DNA of 64,000 nt from NCBI GenBank assembly GCA_016124335.1, contig WGNX01000005.1, forward strand, positions 62,001 to 126,000, read 5' to 3'. This document shows, piece after piece, positions 55,363 through 64,000 of this stretch (positions are counted from its first letter, which is position 1; every line of letters begins with the position of its first letter). The DNA is from Alphaproteobacteria bacterium (lineage in GTDB: Bacteria; Pseudomonadota; Alphaproteobacteria; CACIAM-22H2). Made by a program: the position numbers and the translations under genes. The notes under the pieces were generated by a model, which ran no database searches, had not been told where the DNA came from, and saw nothing but the letters and a program-made list of their open reading frames with translations.

Positions 55363-55779
55363 ATGACGGACTTGAAATCGACGGATGTTCTTGCGTTGAC
55401 CGCGAATATTGTTGCGGCCCATGTTTCGAAGAATTCACTGCCGACCGACGAACTGCCGGCCCTGATCCGGCAGGTTTACCACACGCTTTCGAATGTCGGT
55501 TCGGGCAGCGCACCGACCGAACGGCCGCAACCGGCGGTTCCTATCAAGAAATCCGTCAGCAACGATTTCATCGTCTGCCTGGAAGACGGAAAAAAGCTGA
55601 AGATGCTCAAGCGCCACCTCAAGGCGGCGTACAACATGACACCCGAGCAGTATCGCGAGCGCTGGGGCCTGCCGCCCGACTATCCGATGGTGGCGCCGAG
55701 TTATGCGCGCAAGCGCAGTCAGCTCGCCCGCGATCTCGGCTTGGGCACGAAATCGAAGCGTCGCCGTGGCGGCGATTGA
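55363..55779 (+). CDS. MucR/Ros-family transcriptional regulator, altered zinc-ligand set
   Basis: A 138-residue protein starting MTDLKSTDVLALTANIVAAHVSKNSLP. The C-terminal MucR domain is CLEDGKKLKMLKRHLKAAYNMTPEQYRERWGLPPDYPMVAPSYA-like (residues about 70-112, given in part). In Brucella and Rhizobium MucR the ligands are Cys, Asp, His and His; here the second His position reads Ala (HLKAAY), so zinc binding may be weak or absent. MucR proteins act as nucleoid-like global regulators. A GAGG ribosome site precedes the ATG at 55363. Confidence 0.88.
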   Translation: MTDLKSTDVLALTANIVAAHVSKNSLPTDELPALIRQVYHTLSNVGSGSAPTERPQPAVPIKKSVSNDFIVCLEDGKKLKMLKRHLKAAYNMTPEQYRERWGLPPDYPMVAPSYARKRSQLARDLGLGTKSKRRRGGD

Positions 55780-55931
55780 TTTCGTTTGCAAAAACGGCGC
55801 GACGGCCGTCCGAAAACGGACGTGGCCCCGTAATCGCACCGCAATATAATGCGCGTACACCGCTTCCGTCGGTCCACGACGCCGATTCGCATGTGGCGAA
55901 ACCGGGTTCGGGACCAGGAGGAGCGGTCGAC

Positions 55932-56411
55932 ATGCCGGAAGGTTCAGGGAGCATGATGTCGATGCCGCAGCGGATCGAACAGCTTTGCGTCGAGAAGGGA
56001 CTGAAGATGACCGGCCAGCGCCGTGTCATCGCCCGGGTACTGTCCGAAGCGACGGACCATCCGGACGTCGAGCAGGTCTATCGTCGCGCCGCGGCGATCG
56101 ATCCGCGGATCTCGATCGCGACGGTCTATCGCACCGTCAAGCTGTTCGAGGAAGCCAACATCCTGGCCCGCCTCGATTTCGGCGACGGGCGCGCTCGCTA
56201 CGAAGAGACGCCCGAAGAGCACCACGACCATCTCATCGATGTCAAAAGCGGCGAGGTGATCGAGTTCCACAACGAAGAAATCGAACGTCTTCAGCGCGAG
56301 GTCGCGCGCAAGCTCGGTTACGAGCTTGTGGGCCACCGCCTCGAGCTTTACGGCGTTCGGCTTGGCGCACGCGAGTCCGATCCTCCACCGAAGAAGGAAC
56401 GATCGCAATGA
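55932..56411 (+). CDS. fur: Ferric uptake regulator family protein (Fur)
   Basis: A 159-residue metal-dependent repressor. It has a winged HTH with TGQRRVIARVLSEATDHPDVEQVYRRA, TVYRTVKLFEEANI, and the metal site EEHHDHLIDVKSGEVIEFHNEEIERLQ. In alphaproteobacteria Fur homologs may respond to iron or manganese (Mur). The start at 55932 has an AGGAGG site 8 bp upstream; 55953 is less good. It overlaps the acyltransferase gene that follows by 4 bp. Confidence 0.92.
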   Translation: MPEGSGSMMSMPQRIEQLCVEKGLKMTGQRRVIARVLSEATDHPDVEQVYRRAAAIDPRISIATVYRTVKLFEEANILARLDFGDGRARYEETPEEHHDHLIDVKSGEVIEFHNEEIERLQREVARKLGYELVGHRLELYGVRLGARESDPPPKKERSQ

Positions 56412-57277
56412 CCGCTCAGGCAATCCGGACGACCTTACCCGGCACGGAATTCGGCCACGACGACGCGCTTCGCTCCGGCAATCTCGAGGTGCGGCTTGCG
56501 CGCAATGCCGCGGAGATCGACGCCGCGCAGGCGCTGCGCTACCGCGTGTTCTTCGAGGAGCTGGGCGCAACGCCGTCGGGCCAGGTGCATGCGGCGCGCC
56601 GCGACGTCGACAAGTTCGATGCCTATTGCGACCACCTGCTCGTGCTCGATCACGCGATGGGCGAGGGGCCGGACGCGATCGTCGGCACCTATCGCCTGCT
56701 TCGCCGTTCCGTCGCCGAAATGCACGACGGCTTCTATACGGCGACCGAATTCGACATCACGCCGATCCTGTCGATGCCGGGCGAGCTTCTCGAGCTGGGC
56801 CGCTCGTGCGTCGATGCGCAGCACCGCACGCGGCCGACGATGCAGCTTCTCTGGAAGGGCATCGCGGCCTATGTCTTCGCGCACGACATCAAGGCGATGT
56901 TCGGCTGCGCAAGCCTGCCGGGCACGGACCCGGCGGCACATGCTGCGGCGCTTTCGTATCTTCATTACAATCATCTGGCCCCGCCGGAAGTCCGCGCGCG
57001 CGCGCTGCCCGAGCGCCATGTCCCGATGAATATCCTGCCTGCCGGTGCGGCCGGTCACGCCGATGCCATGCAGGCGTTCGACGCGCGCACCGTGATTGCG
57101 GCGCTTCCGCCGCTCATCAAGGGCTATCTGCGGCTTGGCGGCTTCGTCGGCGACGGCGCCGTTGTCGACCACGAATTCAATACGATCGACGTGTGCATTC
57201 TCGTCGTGACCGACACGGTGACTGACAAGTATTTCCGCCACTATAGCCGTCAGGTCGGCGGCGGCACGCCGGATTGA
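56408..57277 (+). CDS. GNAT-like N-acyltransferase (OlsB type, ornithine lipid synthesis)
   Basis: A 289-residue protein with the OlsB-like core: AQALRYRVFFEELGA (about 41-55), DAIVGTYRLLRR (about 88), ELLELGRSCVDAQHRTRP (about 125), IKAMFGCASLPGTDP. These enzymes attach a 3-hydroxyacyl chain from ACP to ornithine or another amino acid to make lyso-ornithine lipid. The adjacent PlsC-like gene would add the second acyl chain. The start overlaps the fur stop (ATGA) and the stop overlaps the next start (TTGA). Confidence 0.85.
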   Translation: MTAQAIRTTLPGTEFGHDDALRSGNLEVRLARNAAEIDAAQALRYRVFFEELGATPSGQVHAARRDVDKFDAYCDHLLVLDHAMGEGPDAIVGTYRLLRRSVAEMHDGFYTATEFDITPILSMPGELLELGRSCVDAQHRTRPTMQLLWKGIAAYVFAHDIKAMFGCASLPGTDPAAHAAALSYLHYNHLAPPEVRARALPERHVPMNILPAGAAGHADAMQAFDARTVIAALPPLIKGYLRLGGFVGDGAVVDHEFNTIDVCILVVTDTVTDKYFRHYSRQVGGGTPD

Positions 57278-58113
57278 CGGGATTGGACCAAATCGGGTCG
57301 AGCGCGCTGGCCTTCTTCCGTTCGGCGGTCTACATCGCGTTGACGCTGCCGCTGATGCCGGTCCAGGCCTTGTTCGTGGCGTTGGGTCTTCCGTTCGCGC
57401 GCACGTTTCCGCATTGGTACCACGCGCGCTGCGCGAAGATATTCGGGCTCGACATCCGCGTGACAGGTGCTCCGGCGTCGGACGTGCCGGTGCTGATCGC
57501 GTCGAACCATGTCAGCTATCTCGATATCATTGTCTATTCGTCGATCCTGCCGGTGAGCTTCGTCGCCAAGCGCGAGGTCGCGGCTTGGCCGTTCTTCGGC
57601 ATGCTCGCCAAGCTCCAGCGCACGGTTTTCGTCGAGCGCCGCCCTCGCGCGGTGGGACGGGAGACGGGGGCAATCCAGCGCCGGCTTGCGGCTGGCGACA
57701 ATGTGGTGCTCTTCGCCGAAGGCACGACCGGCGACGGGAACCGGGCGCTTGGATTCAAAAGTGCCCTGTTCGCGGCCGCCGAACCGCTTGAGGGCGGACC
57801 CGAGATCGTGGTCCAGCCGGCAACGATCGCGTACACGCGCCTTGACGGGATGCCGCTGTGCCGGTCACTCCGGCCGGCCGTCGCGTGGTACGGCGACATG
57901 GAGCTGCTGCCGCATCTGTGGGCGCTGATCGGCCTCGGGCGCATCGGTGTGGAAGTCGTGCTGCATGCACCCACGACGCTGGCAGTGGCCGGATCGCGCA
58001 AGGCATTGGCGCAGCATTGCGAAGAGGCTGTCGGGCGAACGCTTGCGGCCGCCAATGCAGGCCGCGAAACGCCCCCGATTCCAGCACTTTACGGGGCGGT
58101 CGGGGCTGCTTGA
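57274..58113 (+). CDS. Lyso-lipid acyltransferase (PlsC/OlsA type)
   Basis: A 279-residue membrane-associated acyltransferase with the HxxxxD catalytic motif in SNHVSYLD (about residues 77-84), FVERRPR (about 118), [10 protein letters not shown] (about 147-156) and a hydrophobic N-terminal segment (16-40). It starts with TTG overlapping the OlsB-type gene stop. The pair probably makes ornithine lipids. The same fold is used in phosphatidic acid synthesis, so that role cannot be excluded. Confidence 0.85.
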   Translation: MTGLDQIGSSALAFFRSAVYIALTLPLMPVQALFVALGLPFARTFPHWYHARCAKIFGLDIRVTGAPASDVPVLIASNHVSYLDIIVYSSILPVSFVAKREVAAWPFFGMLAKLQRTVFVERRPRAVGRETGAIQRRLAAGDNVVLFAEGTTGDGNRALGFKSALFAAAEPLEGGPEIVVQPATIAYTRLDGMPLCRSLRPAVAWYGDMELLPHLWALIGLGRIGVEVVLHAPTTLAVAGSRKALAQHCEEAVGRTLAAANAGRETPPIPALYGAVGAA

Positions 58114-58129
58114 TGGCGCCCGCGCCGCA

Positions 58130-59491
58130 ATGGTAGATTTCCCGTCAGGTCGCGTGAAAAAGCTCCACATCAAGACTTACGGCTGCCAGATGAACGTCTA
58201 CGACTCCGCCCGGATGGCGGATGTCCTGGCGCCGCTTGGCTACGCGCCGGTCGATGCGCCGGAGGGCGCCGATCTGGTCATTCTCAATACCTGCCATATC
58301 CGCGAAAAAGCTTCGGAAAAGGTCTTTTCCGAACTCGGCCGGTTGCGGCCGCTCAAGGAGCGCGACGGGACGATGCTCGCGGTCGCCGGCTGCGTGGCAC
58401 AGGCCGAGGGCGAAGAAATCCTTGCCCGCGCCCCGTACGTGGACGTGGTGCTCGGCCCGCAGGCCTACCACCGCCTGCCCGAGCTGGTCGCGCGCGCCTC
58501 CCGCGGGGCGGGGGCCGCTCTCGATACCGATTTTCCGGTCGACGTGAAATTCGACCATCTGCCGGCACCCTCGGCCTCGCAGGGGCCATCCGCGTTCCTG
58601 ACCATTCAGGAAGGGTGCGACAAATTCTGCACGTTCTGTGTGGTGCCCTATACGCGGGGCGCCGAATTTTCGCGCGATGGCGCGTCGATCGAGCGCGAAG
58701 CGCGCCAGCTGGTCGATGGCGGCGCGCGTGAAATCACGCTGTTGGGGCAAAACGTCAACGCATGGCACGGGACCGACGGCGAAGGTCTCGGTGCGCTCGT
58801 GCGGCGGCTCGCGCGCATCGACGGCCTTGCGCGCATCCGCTACACGACCTCGCATCCGCGCGACATGGACGATGCGCTGGTTGCCGCACACGCCGAAGAA
58901 CCCAAGCTGATGCCGTTCCTGCACCTGCCGGTGCAGTCGGGCTCCGATGCGATCCTCGACGCGATGAACCGGGGCCACACGGCCGACCATTTCCGCGCGA
59001 TCATCGGGCGGTTGCGCCGCGCACGTCCGGATCTGGCACTGTCGAGCGACTTCATTGTCGGGTTTCCGGGCGAAAGCGATGACGATTTCGCGCGGACCAT
59101 GGAACTCGTGCGCGAGATCGGGTTTGCGCAGGCATTCTCGTTCAAATATTCGCCCCGTCCCGGCACGCCGGCGGCTCTGATCGAGCGGCAGGTCCCCGAG
59201 GAGGTGAAGGATGCGCGGCTTGCCGCTCTCCAGGCACTCCTGAAGGATCAGCAGGATGCATTCAATGCGGCCACGGTCGGCCGCACGGTGCCTGTCCTGT
59301 TCGAAAAGCCGGGCCGGCATCCCGGCCAGCTTGCCGGCAAGACGCCGTGGCTGCAGGCCGTTCACGCGCTGGCGCCCGCGACGGCCGCCGGGCAGGTCCT
59401 TGAAACAAAGATCATGGCGCTTGCGGTGAATTCGCTGGCCGGCGTCATTGTCGATTCTTCTGTCGAAGCGGGCGAAAGGCGGTCGGCGTGA
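58130..59491 (+). CDS. miaB: tRNA-2-methylthio-N6-dimethylallyladenosine synthase
   Basis: A 453-residue radical-SAM enzyme that adds the methylthio group at A37. It shows the second cluster Cys19, Cys55 and Cys88, the radical-SAM CDKFCTFC (Cys163, 167, 170), the LLGQNVNAW segment, and a C-terminal TRAM domain (about 380-450). The ATG at 58130 is the family start. It is followed by phoH with a GTGA overlap. Confidence 0.95.
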   Translation: MVDFPSGRVKKLHIKTYGCQMNVYDSARMADVLAPLGYAPVDAPEGADLVILNTCHIREKASEKVFSELGRLRPLKERDGTMLAVAGCVAQAEGEEILARAPYVDVVLGPQAYHRLPELVARASRGAGAALDTDFPVDVKFDHLPAPSASQGPSAFLTIQEGCDKFCTFCVVPYTRGAEFSRDGASIEREARQLVDGGAREITLLGQNVNAWHGTDGEGLGALVRRLARIDGLARIRYTTSHPRDMDDALVAAHAEEPKLMPFLHLPVQSGSDAILDAMNRGHTADHFRAIIGRLRRARPDLALSSDFIVGFPGESDDDFARTMELVREIGFAQAFSFKYSPRPGTPAALIERQVPEEVKDARLAALQALLKDQQDAFNAATVGRTVPVLFEKPGRHPGQLAGKTPWLQAVHALAPATAAGQVLETKIMALAVNSLAGVIVDSSVEAGERRSA

Positions 59492-60468
59492 GCAGCCCAA
59501 TCCTTCTGGCATTCGACGACACGACGCTTCTTTCCCCTCTCTACGGCGAACACGACCGGCATCTCGCCCGCATCGAACAGCTACTCGGCGTCAATATCGC
59601 GTCGCGCGGAAATCAGGTCCGGATCCAGGGGCCGCACTCCGCGGCCGAAATGGCCCGCGACGCGCTCAACGCGCTCTATGCAAAACTCCGCCGCGGCATG
59701 ACCGTCGATCTGGGTGAGGTCGAGGCCGCCGTGCGGCTCTGCACGCCTGCGACAAGCGAAACCGGCCTCGATCTTTTCGGCGCTGAAGATCTCGCGATCA
59801 CGACGCGCAAGCGTCGCGTGGCGCCGCGCACGGCAAATCAGGGCGCCTATCTCAAGGCGCTCAAGCTGAACGAGCTTGTTTTCGGCATCGGCCCGGCCGG
59901 AACCGGCAAGACCTACCTTGCCGTCGCAATGGCGGTCGACGCGCTGACGTCGGGCAAGGTCGACCGGATCATCCTGTCGCGACCGGCGGTCGAAGCGGGC
60001 GAGCGGCTTGGCTTCCTGCCCGGCGACCTGCGCGAGAAGGTCGATCCCTATCTGCGCCCGCTTTACGACGCGCTCTACGACATGCTGCCGGGCGAACAGG
60101 TCACGAAGCGGCTGGCGACCGGCGAGATCGAGATTGCGCCGCTGGCCTTCATGCGCGGACGTACGCTCGCAAATGCCTTCGCGATCCTCGACGAGGCGCA
60201 GAACACCACGCCCATGCAGATGAAGATGTTTCTGACGCGTCTGGGCGAGGGCAGCCGCATGGTCGTCACGGGCGATTTGAGCCAGATCGATCTGCCGCCC
60301 GGCACGCGATCCGGCCTTGCCGACGCGCTCGAGGCGCTCGACGGGGTCAAGGGAATCGGGCTGGTGCGCTTCGCCAGCGTCGACGTCGTGCGCCATCCGC
60401 TGGTTGCCAAGATCGTCGATGCCTACGACGCGCGCGACGGCGGCGGCAAGAAACCGCGCACGCCATGA
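59488..60468 (+). CDS. phoH: PhoH-family ATPase
   Basis: A 326-residue protein starting with GTG and having a KH-like N-terminal domain (10-80) and the PhoH ATPase with [15 protein letters not shown] (about 135-149), [26 protein letters not shown], and [23 protein letters not shown] (Walker B). It is linked to RNA metabolism because of its constant pairing with ybeY; direct function is unsettled. Overlaps ybeY by 4 bp. Confidence 0.93.
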   Translation: MSSPILLAFDDTTLLSPLYGEHDRHLARIEQLLGVNIASRGNQVRIQGPHSAAEMARDALNALYAKLRRGMTVDLGEVEAAVRLCTPATSETGLDLFGAEDLAITTRKRRVAPRTANQGAYLKALKLNELVFGIGPAGTGKTYLAVAMAVDALTSGKVDRIILSRPAVEAGERLGFLPGDLREKVDPYLRPLYDALYDMLPGEQVTKRLATGEIEIAPLAFMRGRTLANAFAILDEAQNTTPMQMKMFLTRLGEGSRMVVTGDLSQIDLPPGTRSGLADALEALDGVKGIGLVRFASVDVVRHPLVAKIVDAYDARDGGGKKPRTP

Positions 60469-60917
60469 ACGCCGACATTCGTGTCGACATCCTCGATCCG
60501 CGCTGGCGCAAGCGCCTGCCGAATGCCGAGCAGCTTGTGCGCGCGAGCGCGCGCGCGGCACTCGACGGCGCCAGCCGGGGTGCCGTGACATTCGCGCTCG
60601 CGGACGACGATTTTCTGCGCGCCCTCAACCGGGATTTCCGCGGCAAGGACAAGGCGACGAACGTCCTTTCGTTCGCGGCCGGCGGCGACGAGCTGGGCGA
60701 CGTGGCGCTTGCGCTGGAAACCTGCGCCCGCGAAGCGCGTGCCCAGCACAAGGACCTGTCCGCCCATGTGCGCCATCTTGTCGTGCACGGCGCACTGCAT
60801 CTTCTGGGGTTCGATCACGAGCGCGTCTCGGATGCGTTCGCGATGGAAGCGCGCGAAAGGCGCGTGCTGCGCCGCCTCGGCGTTTCAGATCCCTATCGCG
60901 TGCGGGGTGCCGCATGA
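60465..60917 (+). CDS. ybeY: Endoribonuclease YbeY (16S rRNA maturation)
   Basis: A 150-residue zinc endoribonuclease needed for 16S 3'-end processing and ribosome quality control. It has LNRDFRGKDKATNVLSF (about 54-70) and the zinc motif HLVVHGALHLLGFDH (about 104-118) with three His. It overlaps phoH and corC by 4 bp at both ends. Confidence 0.95.
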   Translation: MNADIRVDILDPRWRKRLPNAEQLVRASARAALDGASRGAVTFALADDDFLRALNRDFRGKDKATNVLSFAAGGDELGDVALALETCAREARAQHKDLSAHVRHLVVHGALHLLGFDHERVSDAFAMEARERRVLRRLGVSDPYRVRGAA

Positions 60918-61804
60918 GCGAGGGCGCAACGACCTTCACCGACCGTCTGCGTGGCCGTCTGCGCGACATGCTGCGCCCGAAGGGCCGCGAGGCCGAGGAG
61001 CAGCTACGCGAGACGATCGAGGAAATCATCGAGGAAGGCGAGGCGCCAGCCGAACCGATGGGTGCCGCCGAGCGGACGATTCTTGCCAATGTCCTGCGTC
61101 TTCGCGAGGTTTCCGCTGCCGACGTGATGGTGCCGCGCGCCGACATCATCGCCGTCGATCAGGAGATCGGGGCCGATGCGCTTGTCGCGTTCCTTGTGCG
61201 CGAAGCGCACAGCCGCGTGCCGATATTCCGCGGCACGCTCGATGAGGTGCTCGGCTTCGTCCACGTCAAGGACGTGTTGCGCGCGCGCCAATCGGGCGCG
61301 CCGTTCCGAATCGCCGACATCATGCGCAAGGTGCTTTTCGTGGCGCCATCGATGCGCGTGCTCGACCTGCTGCTCGAGATGCGCAAGAGCCGCACGCATC
61401 TGGCGCTTGTCGTGGACGAATACGGGGGCGTCGACGGCCTCGTCACCATCGAGGACGTCGTCGAAGCGATCGTCGGCGACATCGAGGACGAGCACGATGT
61501 CGACGATCGACCGCGTCTTCAGCGCCTGCCCGACGGCAGTTTCCAGATCGACGCGCGACTGCCGATCGAGGAATTCGTCGCACAGACCGGTATTTCGCTA
61601 GAGGATGCCGGACGTGCAGCCGATATCGATACGGTCGGCGGTGCCGTCGTGGCCTTGCTGGGCCGCGTTCCCGGCCGCGGGGAGATCGTGACCCATCCGG
61701 CCGGTTGCGAGTTCGAGGTGATCGATGCCGATCCGCGCCGCCTGAAAAAGCTGAAGGCCCGGCGCGTCGAACCCAAAGCCGCGTCCGACGAACCGGCCGG
61801 CTAG
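60914..61804 (+). CDS. corC: CorC/HlyC-type CBS-domain protein (soluble)
   Basis: A 296-residue protein with two CBS domains (about 66-190: ADVMVPRADIIAVDQE, then SRVPIFRGTLDEVLGFVHVKDVL and THLALVVDEYGGVDGLVTIEDVVEAIVGDI) and a C-terminal CorC/HlyC domain (about 205-285). It lacks the membrane DUF21 domain. It is associated with metal or magnesium efflux. In this order (ybeY-corC-lnt) it belongs to a conserved envelope block. Confidence 0.92.
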   Translation: MSEGATTFTDRLRGRLRDMLRPKGREAEEQLRETIEEIIEEGEAPAEPMGAAERTILANVLRLREVSAADVMVPRADIIAVDQEIGADALVAFLVREAHSRVPIFRGTLDEVLGFVHVKDVLRARQSGAPFRIADIMRKVLFVAPSMRVLDLLLEMRKSRTHLALVVDEYGGVDGLVTIEDVVEAIVGDIEDEHDVDDRPRLQRLPDGSFQIDARLPIEEFVAQTGISLEDAGRAADIDTVGGAVVALLGRVPGRGEIVTHPAGCEFEVIDADPRRLKKLKARRVEPKAASDEPAG

Positions 61805-61813
61805 CTGACGACG

Positions 61814-63409
61814 ATGATCGGCTTCCTGTCCGACCTTTCCGGGCGGCTTGGCGCGCTGTCGGGGCGGCGGCGGATTGCCGCAGCGGTCCTGCTCGGTGCC
61901 GCCGCGGCACTTGCATTGCCGCCGCTCGATCTTCTGCCGTTCGCCTTCGTGGGATTCTGCGGGCTCGTCGCCATGCTCGAAAGCGGCGTCGCGGCGTCGT
62001 CGCCGCGCGCCGCCTTCTGGACCGGCTGGTGGTTCGGGTTCGGGCATTTCACGCTCGGGCTCTACTGGATCGCGAATGCGCTGCTGATCGACTGGCAGAT
62101 TTTCGGATGGATGATTCCGTTCGCCGTCTTCGGCCTTGCGGCGCTGCTCGGCGTGTTTACCGGCCTGGCGACGCTTGCCACATGCCTTGCCTGCGCACGC
62201 GGGTTCCCGCGCGTCTTCGCGCTTGCAATTGCGTGGACGTGCGGCGAGTGGCTGCGCGGGCACGTCCTGACCGGCTTTCCATGGAACCTGATGGCGACGA
62301 TCTGGGATTTCAGCCCGACAATGCTGCAGGGCGTCTCGGTTTTCGGCGCCTACGGCCTGTCGGCGCTAACCGTGCTGGTCGTTGCCGCACCCGCCGGACT
62401 GCTGCGCGCCGGCCGATGGCGGTACCGGGACGCTGTAACGGCGGTAATCGCCGCAGGCCTCGTTGCAGGCGCCTGGGCGGCCGGGTCGAGCCGCCTTGCG
62501 GCTGCCGACATCGGCATTGTTCCGGATGTGCGTCTGCGCCTTGTCCAGCCGAACGTGCCGCAGGAATTGAAATGGGATCCCGAGGCGCGTGAGGCGAACC
62601 TGCAGCGGATGATCGAGATGAGCCGCCTGCCGGGTTTCGAAACGCGCACGCACGTTATCTGGTCGGAGACGGCGACGGCCTTTCCGATCTGGGGCGACAA
62701 CGATGTACTTGCGATGCGCCGTGCGCAGATCGCCGCCGCGGTTCCGCCCGGCGGGATCCTCGTGACCGGAGCGCCGCGCGTCGTTCGCGAAACCGATGGC
62801 TCGCTTCGTGCGTGGAATTCGCTGCATGCGCTGGATCAAACCGGCCGCATCGTCGCGACCTTCGACAAATTCCATCTGGTTCCGTTCGGCGAATATGTGC
62901 CGCTGCGCGCCTATCTGCCGGTTGACCGCATCGTGCCCGGGACGATCGATTTCAGCGCCGGCCCCGGTCCCAGAAGCATCGAAATTCCCGGCCTGCCCCT
63001 CGCAAGTCCGTTGATATGTTACGAAATCATATTTCCCGGCAAGGTAGTCGCGCCCGACGAGCGCCCGGGCGTGCTGTTGAACCTGACGAACGATTCGTGG
63101 TTTGGCCAATCCGCAGGGCCATACCAGCATTTTGCGGCGGCGCGGTTGCGCGCGATCGAAGAAGGGCTGCCGTTAATTCGCTCTGCCGGCGGCGGCATAT
63201 CCGCAATCGTCGACCCGTTTGGACGCATACAGGCCGCACTTGGATTGGGCCAAACCGGCGTTCTTGATGCGGACCTCCCGATGTCGCTGCTGCCCACCCT
63301 TTTTGCACGGTATGGTGAAGCGGCATTTTTATTTGTGCTCGTATCAATTGCAATATCAGGGGCATTCGTCGGTCTAATTACGGATCGCACGGCATCGCAT
63401 CGTATGTAG
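61814..63409 (+). CDS. lnt: Apolipoprotein N-acyltransferase
   Basis: A 531-residue inner-membrane enzyme that adds the third acyl chain to bacterial lipoproteins. There are about six to seven N-terminal helices (20-230) and a nitrilase-like periplasmic domain with the catalytic triad Glu285 (IWSETAT), Lys352 (TFDKFHLVPFGEYVP) and Cys402 (LICYEIIFP). It serves lipoproteins such as the MltA and DUF3576 proteins in this window. It is 9 bp after corC. Confidence 0.95.
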   Translation: MIGFLSDLSGRLGALSGRRRIAAAVLLGAAAALALPPLDLLPFAFVGFCGLVAMLESGVAASSPRAAFWTGWWFGFGHFTLGLYWIANALLIDWQIFGWMIPFAVFGLAALLGVFTGLATLATCLACARGFPRVFALAIAWTCGEWLRGHVLTGFPWNLMATIWDFSPTMLQGVSVFGAYGLSALTVLVVAAPAGLLRAGRWRYRDAVTAVIAAGLVAGAWAAGSSRLAAADIGIVPDVRLRLVQPNVPQELKWDPEAREANLQRMIEMSRLPGFETRTHVIWSETATAFPIWGDNDVLAMRRAQIAAAVPPGGILVTGAPRVVRETDGSLRAWNSLHALDQTGRIVATFDKFHLVPFGEYVPLRAYLPVDRIVPGTIDFSAGPGPRSIEIPGLPLASPLICYEIIFPGKVVAPDERPGVLLNLTNDSWFGQSAGPYQHFAAARLRAIEEGLPLIRSAGGGISAIVDPFGRIQAALGLGQTGVLDADLPMSLLPTLFARYGEAAFLFVLVSIAISGAFVGLITDRTASHRM

Positions 63410-63506
63410 TCTTGCCAATCGCCGCAGTTCACATAGAGCCGGGATTCGATTAGAAGTTAGAAATCCGATCAAGGATACGACGGGCGGACGTGGCTGAGAC
63501 TAAGCG

Positions 63507-64000
63507 ATGGCTGACAGGATGAAGCGCACGCCGCAGCATACGCGCGGTGCTCGCGGACGTGCCGCCCCCGGTCCAAATCCCATCGATATTCATGTCGGCC
63601 GCCGATTGCGCGAGCGCCGCACGATGCTGGGCTTGTCGCAGCAGGAAATCGGACGGTTGCTCGGCGTGACGTTCCAGCAGATCCAGAAGAACGAGCGCGG
63701 GACAAATCGCATGTCGGCATCCCGGCTGTTCGAAGCCGCGCGCGTGCTCGGCACGAATGTGCAATTTTTCTTCGACGAGATGCCCAACGAGATTCTGGTC
63801 TCGGGTCGCCGTCACATCCAGGGTGTCTCGGACGGGCCGTTGCCGGACTATCAACCCGACCCGATGGTCCGTCGGGAGACGATCGAGCTTGTCCGGGCCT
63901 ATTACGAGATCCCGGAGCGGAAAATCCGCGCACAGATGGTCAATACGATACGGGCCGTTGCCCGGGTTCATACGGCAACCGACGGCTCCGGTCGGCCGCG
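63507..64000 (+). CDS. XRE-family HTH regulator, C-terminus cut by the window edge
   Basis: About 164 codons are visible, starting at ATG 63507 (MADRMKRTPQHTR). A basic N-terminus is followed by an HTH: GRRLRERRTMLGLSQQEIGRLLGVTFQQIQKNERGTNRMSASRLFEAARVL (given in part), then VQFFFDEMPNEIL and a helical C-terminus. This XRE type is commonly found between lnt and metK in alphaproteobacteria; its regulon is not obvious. It continues beyond 64000. Confidence 0.88.
   Translation, partial: MADRMKRTPQHTRGARGRAAPGPNPIDIHVGRRLRERRTMLGLSQQEIGRLLGVTFQQIQKNERGTNRMSASRLFEAARVLGTNVQFFFDEMPNEILVSGRRHIQGVSDGPLPDYQPDPMVRRETIELVRAYYEIPERKIRAQMVNTIRAVARVHTATDGSGRP

Noticed and set aside
55780-55931. Possible terminator or small RNA after the MucR-type gene (stem GTCCG/CGGAC)
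   Set aside because: The stem is short, bulged, and not followed by a T-run, so support is too weak.

Overview
The window looks like the replication-origin region of an alphaproteobacterial chromosome, most like the Rhodospirillales and relatives. It is GC-rich throughout. The gene order is the one these bacteria keep around their origin: smr, mltA, a Tim44-like gene, secB, dnaQ, coaE, maf and ppsR on one side, then hemE, hemH, hemJ, rho, mnmE, mnmG, rsmG, parA, parB, holA and leuS on the other. The far right carries a second conserved block: tsaB, rimI, fur, two acyltransferases, miaB, phoH, ybeY, corC and lnt. I saw no rRNA, tRNA, CRISPR array, prophage or insertion sequence.

Layout. 1-9715: mostly minus-strand housekeeping genes, interrupted by an lldD/lysR/GST group at 771-3587. 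9716-10148: a 433-bp gene-free stretch at the strand switch between ppsR and hemE, with DnaA-box-like sites, inverted repeats and GANTC sites; it is the best candidate for oriC. 10149-14330: hemE-hemH-hemJ and rho. 14338-19521: a DUF4406-like protein, a soluble multi-PAS histidine kinase, a small redox/hydrolase operon and a ferredoxin-like protein. 19535-25494: mnmE, then mnmG-rsmG-parA-parB, whose genes overlap by 4 bp and which carries two identical noncanonical parS-like palindromes. 25498-35445: holA, leuS, a transglycosylase, a TPR methyltransferase and hypothetical genes. 35755-42234: envelope genes (porin, LolA-like, TIGR02001 protein), YggS, and a response regulator paired with an MBL-fold hydrolase.

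42240-54153 is the most unusual block. Eleven minus-strand genes run almost without gaps: a D-Ala-D-Ala dipeptidase, two GT4 glycosyltransferases, a histidine phosphatase, a MurG-like glycosyltransferase, a polysaccharide deacetylase, a small membrane protein and a complete peptide ABC importer (fused double ATPase, binding protein, two permeases). Most junctions are 4-bp or longer overlaps, so glycan synthesis and peptide uptake look like one translationally coupled unit.

54168-64000 is a compact plus-strand run from tsaB to a truncated XRE regulator. It includes a MucR-family regulator, Fur, an OlsB/OlsA-like pair (probable ornithine-lipid synthesis) and the miaB-phoH-ybeY-corC-lnt series. 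Coordinates and start choices come from reading the sequence by eye; functions come from recognised families, not database searches.
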